Below are positions 11,057-20,797 of a stretch of 64,000 nucleotides of DNA, one piece after another. Under the pieces are notes generated by a model. That model did no database searches. It saw only the letters and a list, made by a program, of their open reading frames with translations, and was not told the DNA's origin. The translations under genes and the position numbers were made by a program. Numbering within the stretch: the first letter of the stretch is position 1; the number at the start of each line of letters is the position of its first letter. The DNA is taken from the NCBI GenBank assembly GCA_028564925.1, contig CM053030.1, positions 375,380,945 to 375,444,944 of the forward strand, given 5' to 3'. This stretch comes from Lithobates sylvaticus. Taxonomy: Eukaryota > Chordata > Amphibia > Anura > Ranidae.

Positions 11057-12259
11057 TCACAGTGCCAACAACCTTTCCCTGTTCTCCTCCACCCATTTCT
11101 CCACCCCCCCTGGATCCTCAAAGTACCGGGTTTCCCCCATGGCAATTACCCTCAGTTTGGCCGGGTATAGAAGAGCATACTGAATTTTGAATTTTTGTAA
11201 TGACCGTTTGACCTGGATAAATTCTGCTCTACGTTTTTGGAGCTCCTGAGAAAAATCTGAATAAAAAGAAACTTTAATCCCATTAAAGAAGATATTCCCC
11301 TTGTCCCTGGCTTTTCGTAGAAGTGTCACTTTATCCTTGAAATTAAGGAACTTCATTAACAGGGTTCGTGGATAGCCTCCTTCTGGTGGTGGACGGAACG
11401 GCACCCTATGTGCTCTTTCTATGCTAAATGATCCTGTGAAGGATTCTCTCCCGAAGGTCTCAATTAACCAGCCTTCTAAGAACTCAGTTGGGTTGGATCC
11501 TTCACACTTCTCGGGCAGTCCTACTATCCTAATATTATCTCTTCGGCTCCTATTCTCAATTTCCTCCAATTTGCAGGCTTGCCGATGTAGCTGTTCCCTT
11601 ATAGTCTTCATCTCTTTAACCAGAGGAGAAACATCATCCTCCACCTGGCTGATCCTGCCTTCCAGTGCTGTAGTTCTCTCGGCAATCCTTTGCATATCTT
11701 GTCTTACCCGTGCCAGGTCCTCCTTAATTCCCCTCATCTGTTCACACAAGTCTTTAAGTGAATCATTAGAGGTTTTTACTGCCCTGAAAACATCCATTAA
11801 TGTAGGTTCTTTCTCCATAGGCGGGGCAGGCCCTGCCACGGGACCAGCTGTTTCTGTATTTACTTTAGGGTTTTGATCTGGTAGCATGGTGTTTTTACCA
11901 CCCTGTATCTGTGCCTTTGCCCCCTGACCTCTGGGTGTTACGGCATTTGGTTGACTCTGCCCTTGGCTTTTTCTCTCTCCTGTACCTCCTTGTTGGATTT
12001 TCGGCTGGGTCCCCTTTTTTGGCGGAGACTGCGACATGGGTTGCCCAAGTATGTGCCCTGTTGAGTGAGCAAATTGTTCTAGTCTTGCTGCCGCTGCCAT
12101 GCCTGTCTGCTGAGCATTTTTATCTTTATCCTTTGCTGAGCGTAATTGCTGCATTTTCCCTCTTTCCCTCAGGGGACCCTCGGGGGACCCAACCAAAAAG
12201 AACAATTCTGAACGATGGTCACTCCAACCTGAGTCGCAGGGTAGATTGTCTTGACCCAA
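11057..12259 (-). CDS. L1 ORF1 protein (RNA-binding nucleic-acid chaperone)
   Basis: Intact 400-codon frame. Residues 1-150 are low-complexity and Gln/Pro/Lys-rich. Residues ~165-245 are heptad-like, consistent with the trimeric coiled coil (EQMRGIKEDLARVRQDMQRI, then RISQVEDDVSPLVKEMKTIR). Residues ~250-345 form the RRM-like domain with the diagnostic ENRSRRDNIRIVGLPE, followed by a C-terminal domain with FSIERAHRVPF, PRTLLMKFLNFKDK and YALLYPAKLRV. In L1 elements ORF1p coats element RNA and is needed for retrotransposition. ORF1 starts about 1.28 kb from the element 5' end and is followed by a 450-bp C/G-rich spacer before ORF2. No stop or frameshift was seen. Confidence 0.93.
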   Translation of the reverse strand: MGQDNLPCDSGWSDHRSELFFLVGSPEGPLRERGKMQQLRSAKDKDKNAQQTGMAAAARLEQFAHSTGHILGQPMSQSPPKKGTQPKIQQGGTGERKSQGQSQPNAVTPRGQGAKAQIQGGKNTMLPDQNPKVNTETAGPVAGPAPPMEKEPTLMDVFRAVKTSNDSLKDLCEQMRGIKEDLARVRQDMQRIAERTTALEGRISQVEDDVSPLVKEMKTIREQLHRQACKLEEIENRSRRDNIRIVGLPEKCEGSNPTEFLEGWLIETFGRESFTGSFSIERAHRVPFRPPPEGGYPRTLLMKFLNFKDKVTLLRKARDKGNIFFNGIKVSFYSDFSQELQKRRAEFIQVKRSLQKFKIQYALLYPAKLRVIAMGETRYFEDPGGVEKWVEENRERLLAL

Positions 12260-13541
12260 GCCACCCAGCCAATTAGAGGAATGAATAAACCAAACAGTCT
12301 TTTTCTCGTTTAAACGTGTAGGTTGCCAGGTGGGTAGTCAGCTGGCGTTCACCTATAGGCTACAGTTCTTCACCTGATGAGAACCTATAATCATATGGTA
12401 TCACTGCCCGCCGGGTAGGGGGTGTATTCCTCGGAATACATCCAAAATATATTTAATATAGGAAAACAGTTTTCATAAGAAGGCACGAGCAACCAAGTCT
12501 ATAATTTACTGGTATTCAGAATGATAGCTACAGATCTGCTCCTATAGGAAACCGAGACAATCAGATATACACAAATCTCTTCCTTTTCCCCCTGCAAAGA
12601 TGCCGGGCCTTTGGTTTTTTCCACGTAGTATTTTCTCCTATGTATATAGTTTAAATATGTACAACTGTATATCTGTATATACAACTGTATATCCCCACAG
12701 GGGATCAGCTGGTTATGTGGTCATACAAGGCAGCCTGATTGAAGATTTTTTTTCTTTTTTCCTTCTTCCTCCTTTCCCCCCACGAAGGCACGTGATCAGT
12801 TAATGAAATAATAGCTGAAACTTTACTCCCGCATGATCATATGACGATATACAAAATACCCAGGCCAGAGATATCTACCGTATCTTTATACATGAGTGGT
12901 TTGAGTACATACAGCCGTGTGTCATTTCAGCAATATTACTTCACATGCAATCCAAGGCATGGGGGTCACCCACGTACTCCTCCTTATATTATAAAAAGTT
13001 TATGTCTTGGAAAAGAGAGGAAAAAAAAAAAAAAAAAAAAAAAAACAAGGAGAGGGGTAATAGCTCAGAGGAGGTCAGGCGGGCAGGCAGGCAGTTCCTA
13101 AAATAAATGTGCATATGTACCATGAACAGTCCTTCTTGCCCGAATAGTATCAGCAGGAAACCACAAAAAAAACAAGGGTTTTCCTTTTCCTTCTCTTTTT
13201 CCTCCCTAGGCACCATTAGCCAGGTCAGCCATTTTAACCAGATACAGGACAGTCTATATCAAAGCAGCATCCGATCCCACACTTTTTCTTGTTTCATGTA
13301 TTTTAAACTTCCATTACTGGTGTTTACTGGTACTCACGCGACCGACCCTGGTAATGCCCGTCTCTCCATCCATGTGTCTGTAGATGTATGCGCTGGCGGG
13401 TATGTTGTCTCCTCGCCGTATAGCTTGTACTGCTTATCGGCTTGTCGGCTTGCCTGCTCCTCTATGACCACGGGCACCCCCGCCGCTCTCTCCACTCGAT
13501 TCGAACAGGGTATCGGGAGTAGCGTGTGACGTCACCCCGCC
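12260..13541 (-). promoter_or_regulatory. L1 5' UTR with presumed internal promoter
   Basis: About 1.28 kb upstream of ORF1 with no conserved coding. It starts GGCGGGGTGACGTCAC and holds an A-run of about 25 (13021-13045 on the + strand), a pyrimidine-rich block and a 16-bp tandem repeat near 12660-12692 (TATATACAACTGTATA-like). L1-group LINEs carry their pol II promoter here. Confidence 0.6.
13527..13534. promoter_or_regulatory. CRE/ATF-like site at the L1 5' end
   Basis: The palindrome TGACGTCA (GTGACGTCAC with flanks) lies 7-14 bp inside the L1 5' end, where an initiator-proximal site would direct transcription from base 1. Its activity is inferred, not shown. Confidence 0.5.
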
Positions 13542-13557
13542 TATACAATTCATTATT
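13542..13557. repeat. L1 target-site duplication, 5' side
   Basis: TATACAATTCATTATT, exact copy of 6912-6927. It fixes the L1 5' end at 13541 and shows that the element is not 5'-truncated. Confidence 0.93.
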
Positions 13558-13899
13558 AAATAAATCATATTTTAATACATTTTGTCCTAGGTATACCTCC
13601 CAATTTTCGAAGACCCTAAATTGAACATCAAAACATAGCAACCATTGATAATTTGTGTTTAAGTACCAGGTTTCAGGGCCATCCTGATTCTAGGTTTACT
13701 ACATAGTGAGTCACTGATCTAGAACAAGCATGTAGAAGTCCCTCCTGCCTACTTTTTTCAGGTGAGCAACTCATGAAGTGGTGACACCAGGATCAAAATC
13801 TCACACCTTTATATACATTTCAGCTATCACAGTCCCTGCATTTCTATCCTTACACAGGCTCTTTAATAAACAAGTTGTTGTTGATAAAATGCATTTTAC

Positions 13900-14036
13900 C
13901 TGGAAGATGATACTCCTTCCAAGCCTGGTTATATTGACATTGTGTGGTTGGCCATTTCCCATATTCTTGTGGTCACTGATATCTATTAAATATGGCTCTT
14001 TGGTGCCACCTAAATTATACCGAATTTGTAAGACAC
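13900..14036 (-). CDS. CNTNAP2: CNTNAP2-like exon E: second part of laminin-G domain 4
   Basis: A 137-bp exon, entering in phase 1 and leaving in phase 0. The acceptor TTTCTTACAG lies right of 14036 and the donor CAG|GTAAAA left of 13900. It encodes [20 protein letters not shown], then [20 protein letters not shown] and IIFQ. NIT is a possible N-glycosylation sequon. The segment corresponds to the CNTNAP2 stretch following the '..LVKPTGS' junction in humans. The remaining laminin-G 4 strands, transmembrane helix and cytoplasmic tail should follow on exons left of this point. None was recognised in the 13.9 kb available, so the next intron is at least that long and holds the full-length LINE. 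Confidence 0.94.
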
Positions 14037-14289
14037 CTGTAAGAAAGATCAAAACGTTTCATATCTTTGCACACATGGAATATCCACTAATATATAATAA
14101 TGATCAACATTTGTCAACCAAATGTGTTTTCAACAAATAATTGGTATGAACTCAAATGTACTGAAATAATGACAAGTTGGCAAAGTAACCAATCAGAACA
14201 GATACAATTTTTGACTCAATGTAATGGCAATTTGTGGACTACAAAACCAAATGAAGTGTTTATTAGAATTAGTCAAAAGTATTTGCATA

Positions 14290-14853
14290 GAGAGTTCGAT
14301 CCCTTTAATAGAATGGGATAAGGCATTTTTATTAACACATAAACTATCGGTAGCAGTCAAACATCAAGAACGTAACTATAAAATTATGATGAGGGGGTAT
14401 TGGAGTCCAGTGGATCTGAACAAAATAAATAAAGATAATACAGAGAAGTGTTGGACATGCCTTAGGGATAGAGGAACAATGATGCATATTTGGTATGAAT
14501 GTCATGTGGTGAAGGAATTCTGGTATAAAATATTTGAGATATACAAATTGGTGTCTGGAAAGGAGATACAACCAAGTGTTAAGGTCTCGATATTGTCTAT
14601 AATACCTGGGTCATTGAAATCTATAAAGACGGATATTCTTCACCATATGATAAATGCAGCTAGGACAATAATAGCTCAAAATTGGAGAAAAAGAAATAGT
14701 CCTACAATAGTGGATTGGATATGTGAAATGAATGAGATACAATATATGGAGGAGCAGATAAGAAAAGAGGGGACGGAAAATAATCAAAAGTCCATAATAT
14801 GGCATCAATGGGAAAAGTGTAGAACCTTGATAAAAATTACACAATTTCTATGA
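14290..14853 (+). pseudogene. LINE ORF2 C-terminal fragment
   Basis: Open from the truncation point to the natural stop at 14853. It encodes FLLTHKLSVAVKHQERNYKI and MMRGYWSPVDLNKI, then the Cys-His motif CWTCLRDRGTMMHIWYEC and VVKEFWYKIFEIY, the typical region following the thumb in L1/Tx1 ORF2 proteins (compare CPRCQGLGDLIHMMWRC in the full-length copy at about 7190-7240). The endonuclease and RT are missing because of 5' truncation, so it is dead. Its Lys/Ile/Asn-rich, AT-rich coding differs from the GC-richer full-length element, so it is a different LINE family or much older. The frame itself has not decayed, which suggests moderate age. Confidence 0.85.
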
Positions 14854-15074
14854 AAGGGAACAGAACAACCCGTAGAGATGGGAGAGATCCTTTTTTATAT
14901 ATTTATTTATTTTAGATCCTTTTTTTTAAATTTTTATTCTTTTTATTATGAGATAGGTATGAGCATCTATTTAGAGTGTATGACTGGAAATGTAAGATGT
15001 TCATAACAAAAAAAGGGGGATTGGGAAAAATTATATGTAGCAAGTGCCACTATGACTGAGGGGAAATGTAAAGA

Positions 15075-16253
15075 CTGGCAGGAACCAGAAGATCAAATGA
15101 GTGACACAACATACAAGAAATGAAGGCCTAAATATAAAAAAGTTTACTTTATTGTGAATACAAAAAAGAAAGGAACCAGAAGATCAAATATGAGTGTCCT
15201 CAGCTGCAGAAACAAATTTCATCTCTCTTCATAAGTAATGGATATTTGAAATTCAAGCAGGGAGACACGGAAAGCATCTGGCATAGATATGGATGGGTGA
15301 CAATACAGTGATGTCAAAAGGCACAGTTCAAAACTCTCCTGATAAGAGTGTACTTATTGATCGACCCAACATATATAGGCATCCATACACAGAAAAGGAG
15401 CGGCATCAAGGTTCAAAATATACTCCAACGTTTTAATTAACTTCAATGAGGTGACCGTGGAGTGGACCTAGTGTGATAAGTGTCCGCTACAGATTGACTG
15501 CCTGACAAAAGTCCTGCTGAATGATGTCTCATGGGAGCTTTGGGCTGCAGTCAGCTCTCAAAACAGATAGTGTCCGGGTAAATTTCCAATACAGATAGAT
15601 CTGTCCCAGAGAATAGATAATTAAGCAGTACCTGGCAGAGTATCCGGTATCTGTGTGGATGCTGGTGAATGCTGGTGGGTCCGTATAGGTTCCCAGTGCC
15701 TAGTGTCTGTGTGTCTACTGTTCTCCATTGGATTCCATTATGTTCCTCGGCGTCTCCTCCATCTCTAACCCGGCCCGGGCTGACTTCCGGGAAGTGTGAC
15801 GGCGTCTCAGGACGTGATGACGTCAACGCGTTTCGCAATTACAGTTGCGTAGCTTTGTCTTTTTCCCCCCCTTTCCGTCCCCACCGTGGGCTCGAGCCTT
15901 CCCGGGATCTCTGTGTGGATTCCCTGACCCATAGGCAGTCATTGGCAACTGCGCACACTCATGATTGCAGAGTGCAGGCTTTCCACACATAGATTGTCGG
16001 CGTCCGGACGCATTGTTTTATGTTGTCTGTATATTTTTTTTCAGTGTCTTTATATTGTCCTTTTTGTTGCTGCACCATGGACTCATCAGTTGACAGGATG
16101 AGTCATATGGTGTCTTCATAACTGCATATGTCATACGCACTAAATTGATCCAATTTTGGATCATATGTGATCACATCTTTCCTTTTTTGTATTCACAATA
16201 AAGTAAACTTTTTTATATTTAGGCCTTCATTTCTTGTATGTTGTGTCACTCAT
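15075..16253. mobile_element. Foldback element with perfect 72-bp inverted repeat
   Basis: Segments 15097-15168 and 16182-16253 are perfect reverse complements over 72 bp (outer end ATGAGTGACACAACATACAA). TGTAAAGA occurs at 15067-15074 and 16254-16261, a possible 8-bp target duplication, but 22 bp separate the left copy from the left arm. The 18-mer GGAACCAGAAGATCAAAT occurs on both sides of the left arm (15081 and 15172). The interior has no ORF of note and includes ACGCGTTTCGCAATTACAG near 15827. It is inserted in a LINE 3' UTR. Confidence 0.8.
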
Positions 16254-16448
16254 TGTAAAGAAATATATGTCAGATGGTTTAATATAGAATTGGATGTTAG
16301 AAGTTATTATGGAACGTTGATATCCTATGGCGAGGGTGTAATATAATAATATAATGCTCAATGTTGTGATGAGAATATATTTATATGTATTTGTATAATT
16401 ATTTAAAAAAATGTATAAAAGAGGATTGAAAACAAAAGTATTTGCATA

Positions 16449-17401
16449 TGTCCTGTCCTAAGAGCATTGCATCCCTACCATATGTCACAGCATAGTCAGT
16501 GCCCTCATGTTTCTTTATTGAAGATAAGCAATAAAGCCTGGACACATTTCTGTCCCTGCTTGTGATTGGACAATGAAGGGGAAGCTGGACACTCATGAGG
16601 TCATCTCTCTCTTCTTTCCTTCTGTCAACATGTTTCTTTCAGTACATGTGAGTGCACCAGAGTCTGAATAACTCGAAGCACTAGCCCTTATCTTTCCAAG
16701 GTTGAATTCTACAGTCTAAATACTTCTGAACAGGGGATTACAGTAGACTGATTTTAAGATATAAAGATACCAGGCACTCCCTGGTAATTTTGAAGCTTGC
16801 CCACCTGAACATTTTTAATAATCGCCAAGGTAGCTCATTTTAGTAATAGGCCAAAAAGAATGTGTGGGGGTCAGCATGAAGCAGCCATCTCTGACAGTAC
16901 CCAGAAATGTTTCCAATCAGAGCAGCATGGGATTTGGCTTTAATGGGAAGCTGCTGCAGGTATGTGCAGGCATCTCTAGGCACTTTATATGTTTTGTTTG
17001 TTAGCGACGGGGTAACTTTAATTTGCTCTAAACACTGACATTCAAATAATAGGTACTCTTTACCATTGATTCCAAATTAGCAAAAATTAAGGTAGGATGA
17101 AATGTTTGTCTATTGCAGTTCAAACACAAATGATTTGGTAAAAGTTTGTTCTACAGGATTTTTTTTAAAGCTTACTGGGTGATAAAATGTTTGCTATCTT
17201 GAAAAAAACTGAAATGTTAGGGGGCGTGTTTTTCAAAGTGATTTCTCAACAAAATAAAGCATGGAGACATGGATGGATGGATGGATGAGTTTGCTTTGAA
17301 TATTAAAAATGAATTAAATAGCGCTTTAGATTTGTGGTGCTCACAGTTAATAACCACCCGAAAAGCCTGTCTATTAAAATATTTTCAGTATGTCTCACTC
17401 T
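16449..17401. other. Intron D-E remainder, nothing recognised
   Basis: AT-rich single-copy-looking sequence; I see no exon, domain or inverted repeat. A short GGAT tetranucleotide run lies at about 17271-17287. Confidence 0.6.
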
Positions 17402-17758
17402 TAAGCCCCATACACACGGTCGGATTTTTGCATGGATTCTGTCCGATCGGACAATGTTGTTGAAAAATCAGACCATGTGTATGCACCATCGGACAGTGTA
17501 CGTCGGATTGTCCGACGGACAAAGTCCTATCTCCTGCTGGATAGATTTTGCGACAACACGGTCCGATCACACCAAATCCGATCGTGTGTACGGTTGTCCG
17601 ACCGGACAAAGTGCTACGCATGCTCAGATCACATTACAAGACCAAAGCTATTGGCTACTAGCCTCTACGTAGTCCCGTCGTAGGCAACAAACGTCACCAC
17701 GTTCAGAATGATCGGATTTTCCGACAACTTTGTCCGACCGTGTGTACGCAAAACCAAC
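17402..17758. mobile_element. MITE with GTACACACGGTCGGA-type ends
   Basis: Left end AGCCCCATACACACGGTCGG and right end complement GCGTACACACGGTCGGAC are inverted, with several internal repeats of the TCCGACxxGACAA type. It resembles the Harbinger-like ends of the 23653 element. The exact target duplication is not clear on the right. Confidence 0.7.
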
Positions 17759-17887
17759 ATCAGACAAAGTATGACGGACACTGAACAGATTATTGTACAT
17801 TACTTTGAATGTCTGATTTAAAGGAAAATTTACTTTACTAATCTAAACTGCCAATGCAAAGTCGACAATATAGATATAATACTTTAC

Positions 17888-18124
17888 CTGGTGGTTTTAG
17901 GAGCACAGCCATATAATCCTGGGAATAGGAACTGACATACACGAGGATACATGGTGTTTTGGTGGTGCTAAAGCTAAAAAGCAGCTCTTCTTTTGTTAAA
18001 GAACTCTCCGAAGCTGTAGTCTGTAGGACATTAGACACATCTTTTGGGCTGACCACGGCTGACGTAGAGGCTGTATGGAAATTATATCTCAACCACGTGC
18101 CTTCTTCAAAGTACCCTCCAACAG
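17888..18124 (-). CDS. CNTNAP2: CNTNAP2-like exon D: first half of laminin-G domain 4
   Basis: A 237-bp exon, phase 1 at both ends, acceptor CTATTGTAG right of 18124 and donor G|GTAAAGTA left of 17888. It encodes AVGGYFEEGTWLRYNFHT, a variable Ser/Thr-rich linker (about 25 residues), then LLFSFSTTKTPCILVYVSSY and MAVLLKPPG. The YFEEGxWLRYNF opening and FSFSTTKxPCIL strand are typical of CNTNAP2 laminin-G 4. The linker (STSAVVSPKDVSNVLQTTAS) is the least conserved part of the five exons, as expected in this family. The donor has A at +5-1 (GTAAAG), which is acceptable. The exon is intact. Confidence 0.94.
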
Positions 18125-18705
18125 CTACAATAGAGAAGGATTAGAAATGCATTAACCAACAGTGAACTCATCATAGGCAGTAGCAGGCAAATGGGCTTAT
18201 CAGTGGTAGCCAGTGAGAGATAGTGGAACACATTGCAAGGCTTATTATTATTCTCCCTATACCTACACATAATGGCTGTAAATAATTGCACATGGTATGC
18301 AATCACTAGTAGTGCAGCTGCTTAGCAGAATAAAGCAAAATAGATTATTAATTAATTTAGTTGCTACTTCTGTTCGTGGTAAGATATCGGAACATAGGGC
18401 TCAAACATACGCAATACAATGTGGCAGAATATAGATTTAAATATTAATATGCTTGCCATCTTTATCACACTGGAAAACTCCCTATTTACTGATCCCCGGA
18501 CAACTTTTTTTTTCCCCTTTTAAAGTCCTGCATAACAGCAGATGCAACAAGATGCCAGCCATTATCTTCAGAAAAATGTTTTCTATGTTCCAATTTAGTT
18601 TTACTTTGCAAATGGGACACTACCCAGGATTGTTTTCTGGCAAATAAAGGAAATAGCAGGCATCCTTTGGTAAATGCACTTGGGCAGAATGTTTACCTTT
18701 AAACT
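18125..18705. other. Intron C-D, unassigned stretch
   Basis: AT-rich intron next to exon D; no exon, repeat end or coding similarity recognised. Confidence 0.6.
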
Positions 18706-18709
18706 TTAA

Positions 18710-19168
18710 AGCGGGACTGTACTGAAATTTTTTTTTTTTAAAAGCCAGCAGCTACAAATACTGCAGCTGCTGACTTTTAAAAAACGGACACTTACCTGTT
18801 CCAGGGTCCAGCGGTGTCGGCAGCAGAGGCCGATCGATCGCTCGGCTCTCTGCTGTAGCCGGCGCCATTCTCGGTAAGGGAATCAGGAAGTGGCTTCACT
18901 TCCCGATTCCCTACTGCGCATGCGCGAGTTGCGCGGCGCAATGAGAATCTTCAGCGCTGTCTGCCGGGACACGTGTGTGTCCCGGCAGACAGCTTGCTGG
19001 GACAGGAACTTGCATAAACTCCCGTGGGAGTTTATGCCGGAAGTGGGTGCAGATACCTGTCTTAGACAGGTATCTGCATCCCCCTCCCCCCTGAAAGGTG
19101 CCAAATGTGACACCGGAGGGGGGGAGGGTTCCGAAAAGCGGGAGTTCCACTTTAGGGTGGAATCCCGC
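18710..19168. mobile_element. TTAA MITE (AGCGGGA ends)
   Basis: Follows TTAA (18706-18709); starts AGCGGGACT and ends AATCCCGCT before a degenerate TTAA (TCAA). Internal hairpins include AGCAGCTACAAATACTGCAG and its complement, CCGGGACACGTGTGTGTCCC, and ATACCTGTCTTAGACAGGTA. The same central palindrome occurs in the copies at 53841 and 59800. Confidence 0.75.
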
Positions 19169-19383
19169 TTCAAATGTTCCCTTGTTACCTTTGTAATTTG
19201 TCATTCTATTGTCTACTATACCTGTGTCTGTGCATAGGCTGTGTAAGCACACATCATTTTAAAAATCATTTGACAGTTTGATAATATTATGAGCAATCAT
19301 TTCCTACTGTGTAAATCCTCTTGTGGTAGCTTTTTTCTTTTCTTGAATTTTTGTCATCTGAAAGCAAAAAAAGCAGTAAAAAG

Positions 19384-19485
19384 CTTAAAGAGGAACTTCA
19401 CCCAGAAGGGGAAGTTCCGCTTTATGCCCTCCTACCCCCTCCTCCACCACATCACATTTGGCACATTACATTTTGCTCTCACTTT
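19384..19485. repeat. Fragment of the AGAGGAACTT-type TTAA MITE
   Basis: TTAAAGAGGAACTTCACCC, then GGGGAAGTTCCGCTTTATG and CATTTGGCACATTACA: an inverted partial copy of the terminal part of elements like 18710-19168 and 53841-54296. Confidence 0.55.
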
Positions 19486-19499
19486 GGATTGTCTAGATC

Positions 19500-20200
19500 A
19501 GGGGTGCTCAACCTGTGGTCCGCGGGCCACATGTGGCCATCAGAGCCCTCTGATGTGGCCCTTGACCAGGGAAACACATGTCCATGCTCTTGGATGGTGG
19601 GTCAGCAACAGATCACGACCAACAAGTTGTCAACCGACCATCCCAGAGAATCAGAGTGCATGGAGTCAGAGCCGGTAGCGGTGAAAGCAGGTGTGGAGGG
19701 AGCAGGAGTCACATAAACTGATGCTTCCTCTGTAGTGTTGGCTCCTGTCCCAGGAGGAGTGATACCAAGTGCAGTTTGCCTGCAACCTTTCTAGCAGCCT
19801 GGAGAGCGATCACATACACTACACTTTTTCAATGGGCGTATTAGCACTTATAAAAAAGGGTTATTAGGCTGCTTTCACTTTAATCCACAGTTGCAGTGCA
19901 GTGAACCTGCGGCTTTCCTGTGGATTAGCTGCCCTAAGCCATAAACTTCTATTATATCCTGCAAGTTTAGTGCACTTTCTGAAAGTGCACCAAATCTCCT
20001 AAACGCAGGAGTTTTGGTGTGCTTTCAGAAAGTGAACCACTCATGCAGGATATAATAGAAGTCTATGGAAAGGCTCAGCTAACCCACAGAAAAGCTAGGG
20101 GTGCACTGTGCTGCACCCAAGGTGTTGGCAAACCGCAGCACATCAGTGTGAAAGCAGCCTTATAGAGGGCTTATAGGAGACATGTCACAGGTCCCAGGAG
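19500..20200. mobile_element. hAT-like non-autonomous element copy 1, with nested MITE
   Basis: Starts CAGGGGTGCTCAACCTGTGG, a hAT terminus, and shares ~200 bp of interior (AAACTGATGCTTCCTCTGTA, TCTAGCAGCCTGGAGAG) with 22895-23389. The right terminus was not found; a Harbinger-like MITE sits at 19867-20159. The right boundary is approximate. Confidence 0.55.
19867..20159. mobile_element. Harbinger-like MITE, TTA duplication
   Basis: Ends GGCTGCTTTCACTTT and GTGTGAAAGCAGCC, with TTA at 19864-19866 and 20160-20162. A long internal palindrome centres on CTAAACGCAGGAG, pairing TATTATATCCTGCAAG-like arms. Confidence 0.75.
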
Positions 20201-20481
20201 GCTGTGGGATTATTCACAAATCACAGGACGGCTCCCGCATGAGCAATGGGAAGCTGGCTGTGAAGCTCCAAGGAGTCACAGCTGGCTTCCCACTGTAAAC
20301 ATGCTGGTGCCAGGGTCCAGCTAAGAACCGGCCTCAGTGAGGACAGGTTCTGACCCTTTGCCACTATGTCCAAACATTAAAAAGAAAACGTTTTTAACTA
20401 TATTATATAAAGTCCTACATGTAGTATCCCAGTATTACCTTAAAAACTGAACGGACAGTTCTCAAAAGAAAAATTGACTAA

Positions 20482-20794
20482 GAGCCCTTTCACACTGAAA
20501 GTGCCCGGGCGTCGGTGGTAAAGCGGTGCTATTTTTAGCGCCGCTTTACCGGCGCTATTTGGCCTCTAGCGGGCGTTGTTAACCCCCGCTTGCGGCCGGA
20601 AAAGGGTTAAAACCGCACGAAAAACTAAGCTGCTGGCAGGACTTTTTGTGATGCCCTGCCAGTGCAGTGCCCCAGTGTGAAAGCACTCGTGCTTTCACAC
20701 TGGGTTTGCAGCTGAGGCTTTTTTCAGGCGCTATGTAGGAGCTACAGTATTTTTAAAATAGCGCCTGAAAAACGCCCCCAGTTTGAAAGGGGTC
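20482..20794. mobile_element. Harbinger-like MITE, TAA duplication
   Basis: Ends GAGCCCTTTCACACTG and CAGTTTGAAAGGGGTC, with TAA at 20479-20481 and 20795-20797. Internal short palindromes (GGTAAAGCGG and CCGCTTTACC). Confidence 0.78.
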
Positions 20795-20797
20795 TAA

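Larger units (their letters stand above)
6928..13541 (-). mobile_element. Full-length L1-group LINE, nearly intact
   Basis: A 6.6-kb minus-strand non-LTR retrotransposon between exact 16-bp target duplications (TATACAATTCATTATT at 6912-6927 and 13542-13557). In transcription order: a 5' UTR of ~1.28 kb (13541-12260), ORF1 (12259-11057), an inter-ORF region, ORF2 with endonuclease and reverse transcriptase (from 10607), then an A-tail (6938-6926). It lies in the intron 3' of CNTNAP exon E, in the same orientation as the gene. Exact duplications and an open ORF1 indicate recent insertion. ORF2 has two homopolymer-linked frameshifts. Confidence 0.93.
14290..16432 (+). mobile_element. 5'-truncated L1/Tx1-group LINE, interrupted by a foldback
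   Basis: Bounded by a 16-bp duplication CAAAAGTATTTGCATA (14274-14289 and 16433-16448). It carries the last ~185 codons of ORF2 and a 3' UTR that resumes after a 1.2-kb foldback insertion (to 16253). The 3' end is not a long A-tail but TATAAAAGAGGATTGAAAA. It lies in the 3.9-kb intron between exons D and E, antisense to the gene. Confidence 0.82.

Noticed and set aside
12989-13216. Phe-rich ORF near 13 kb
   Set aside because: Derived from the A-run in the L1 5' UTR.
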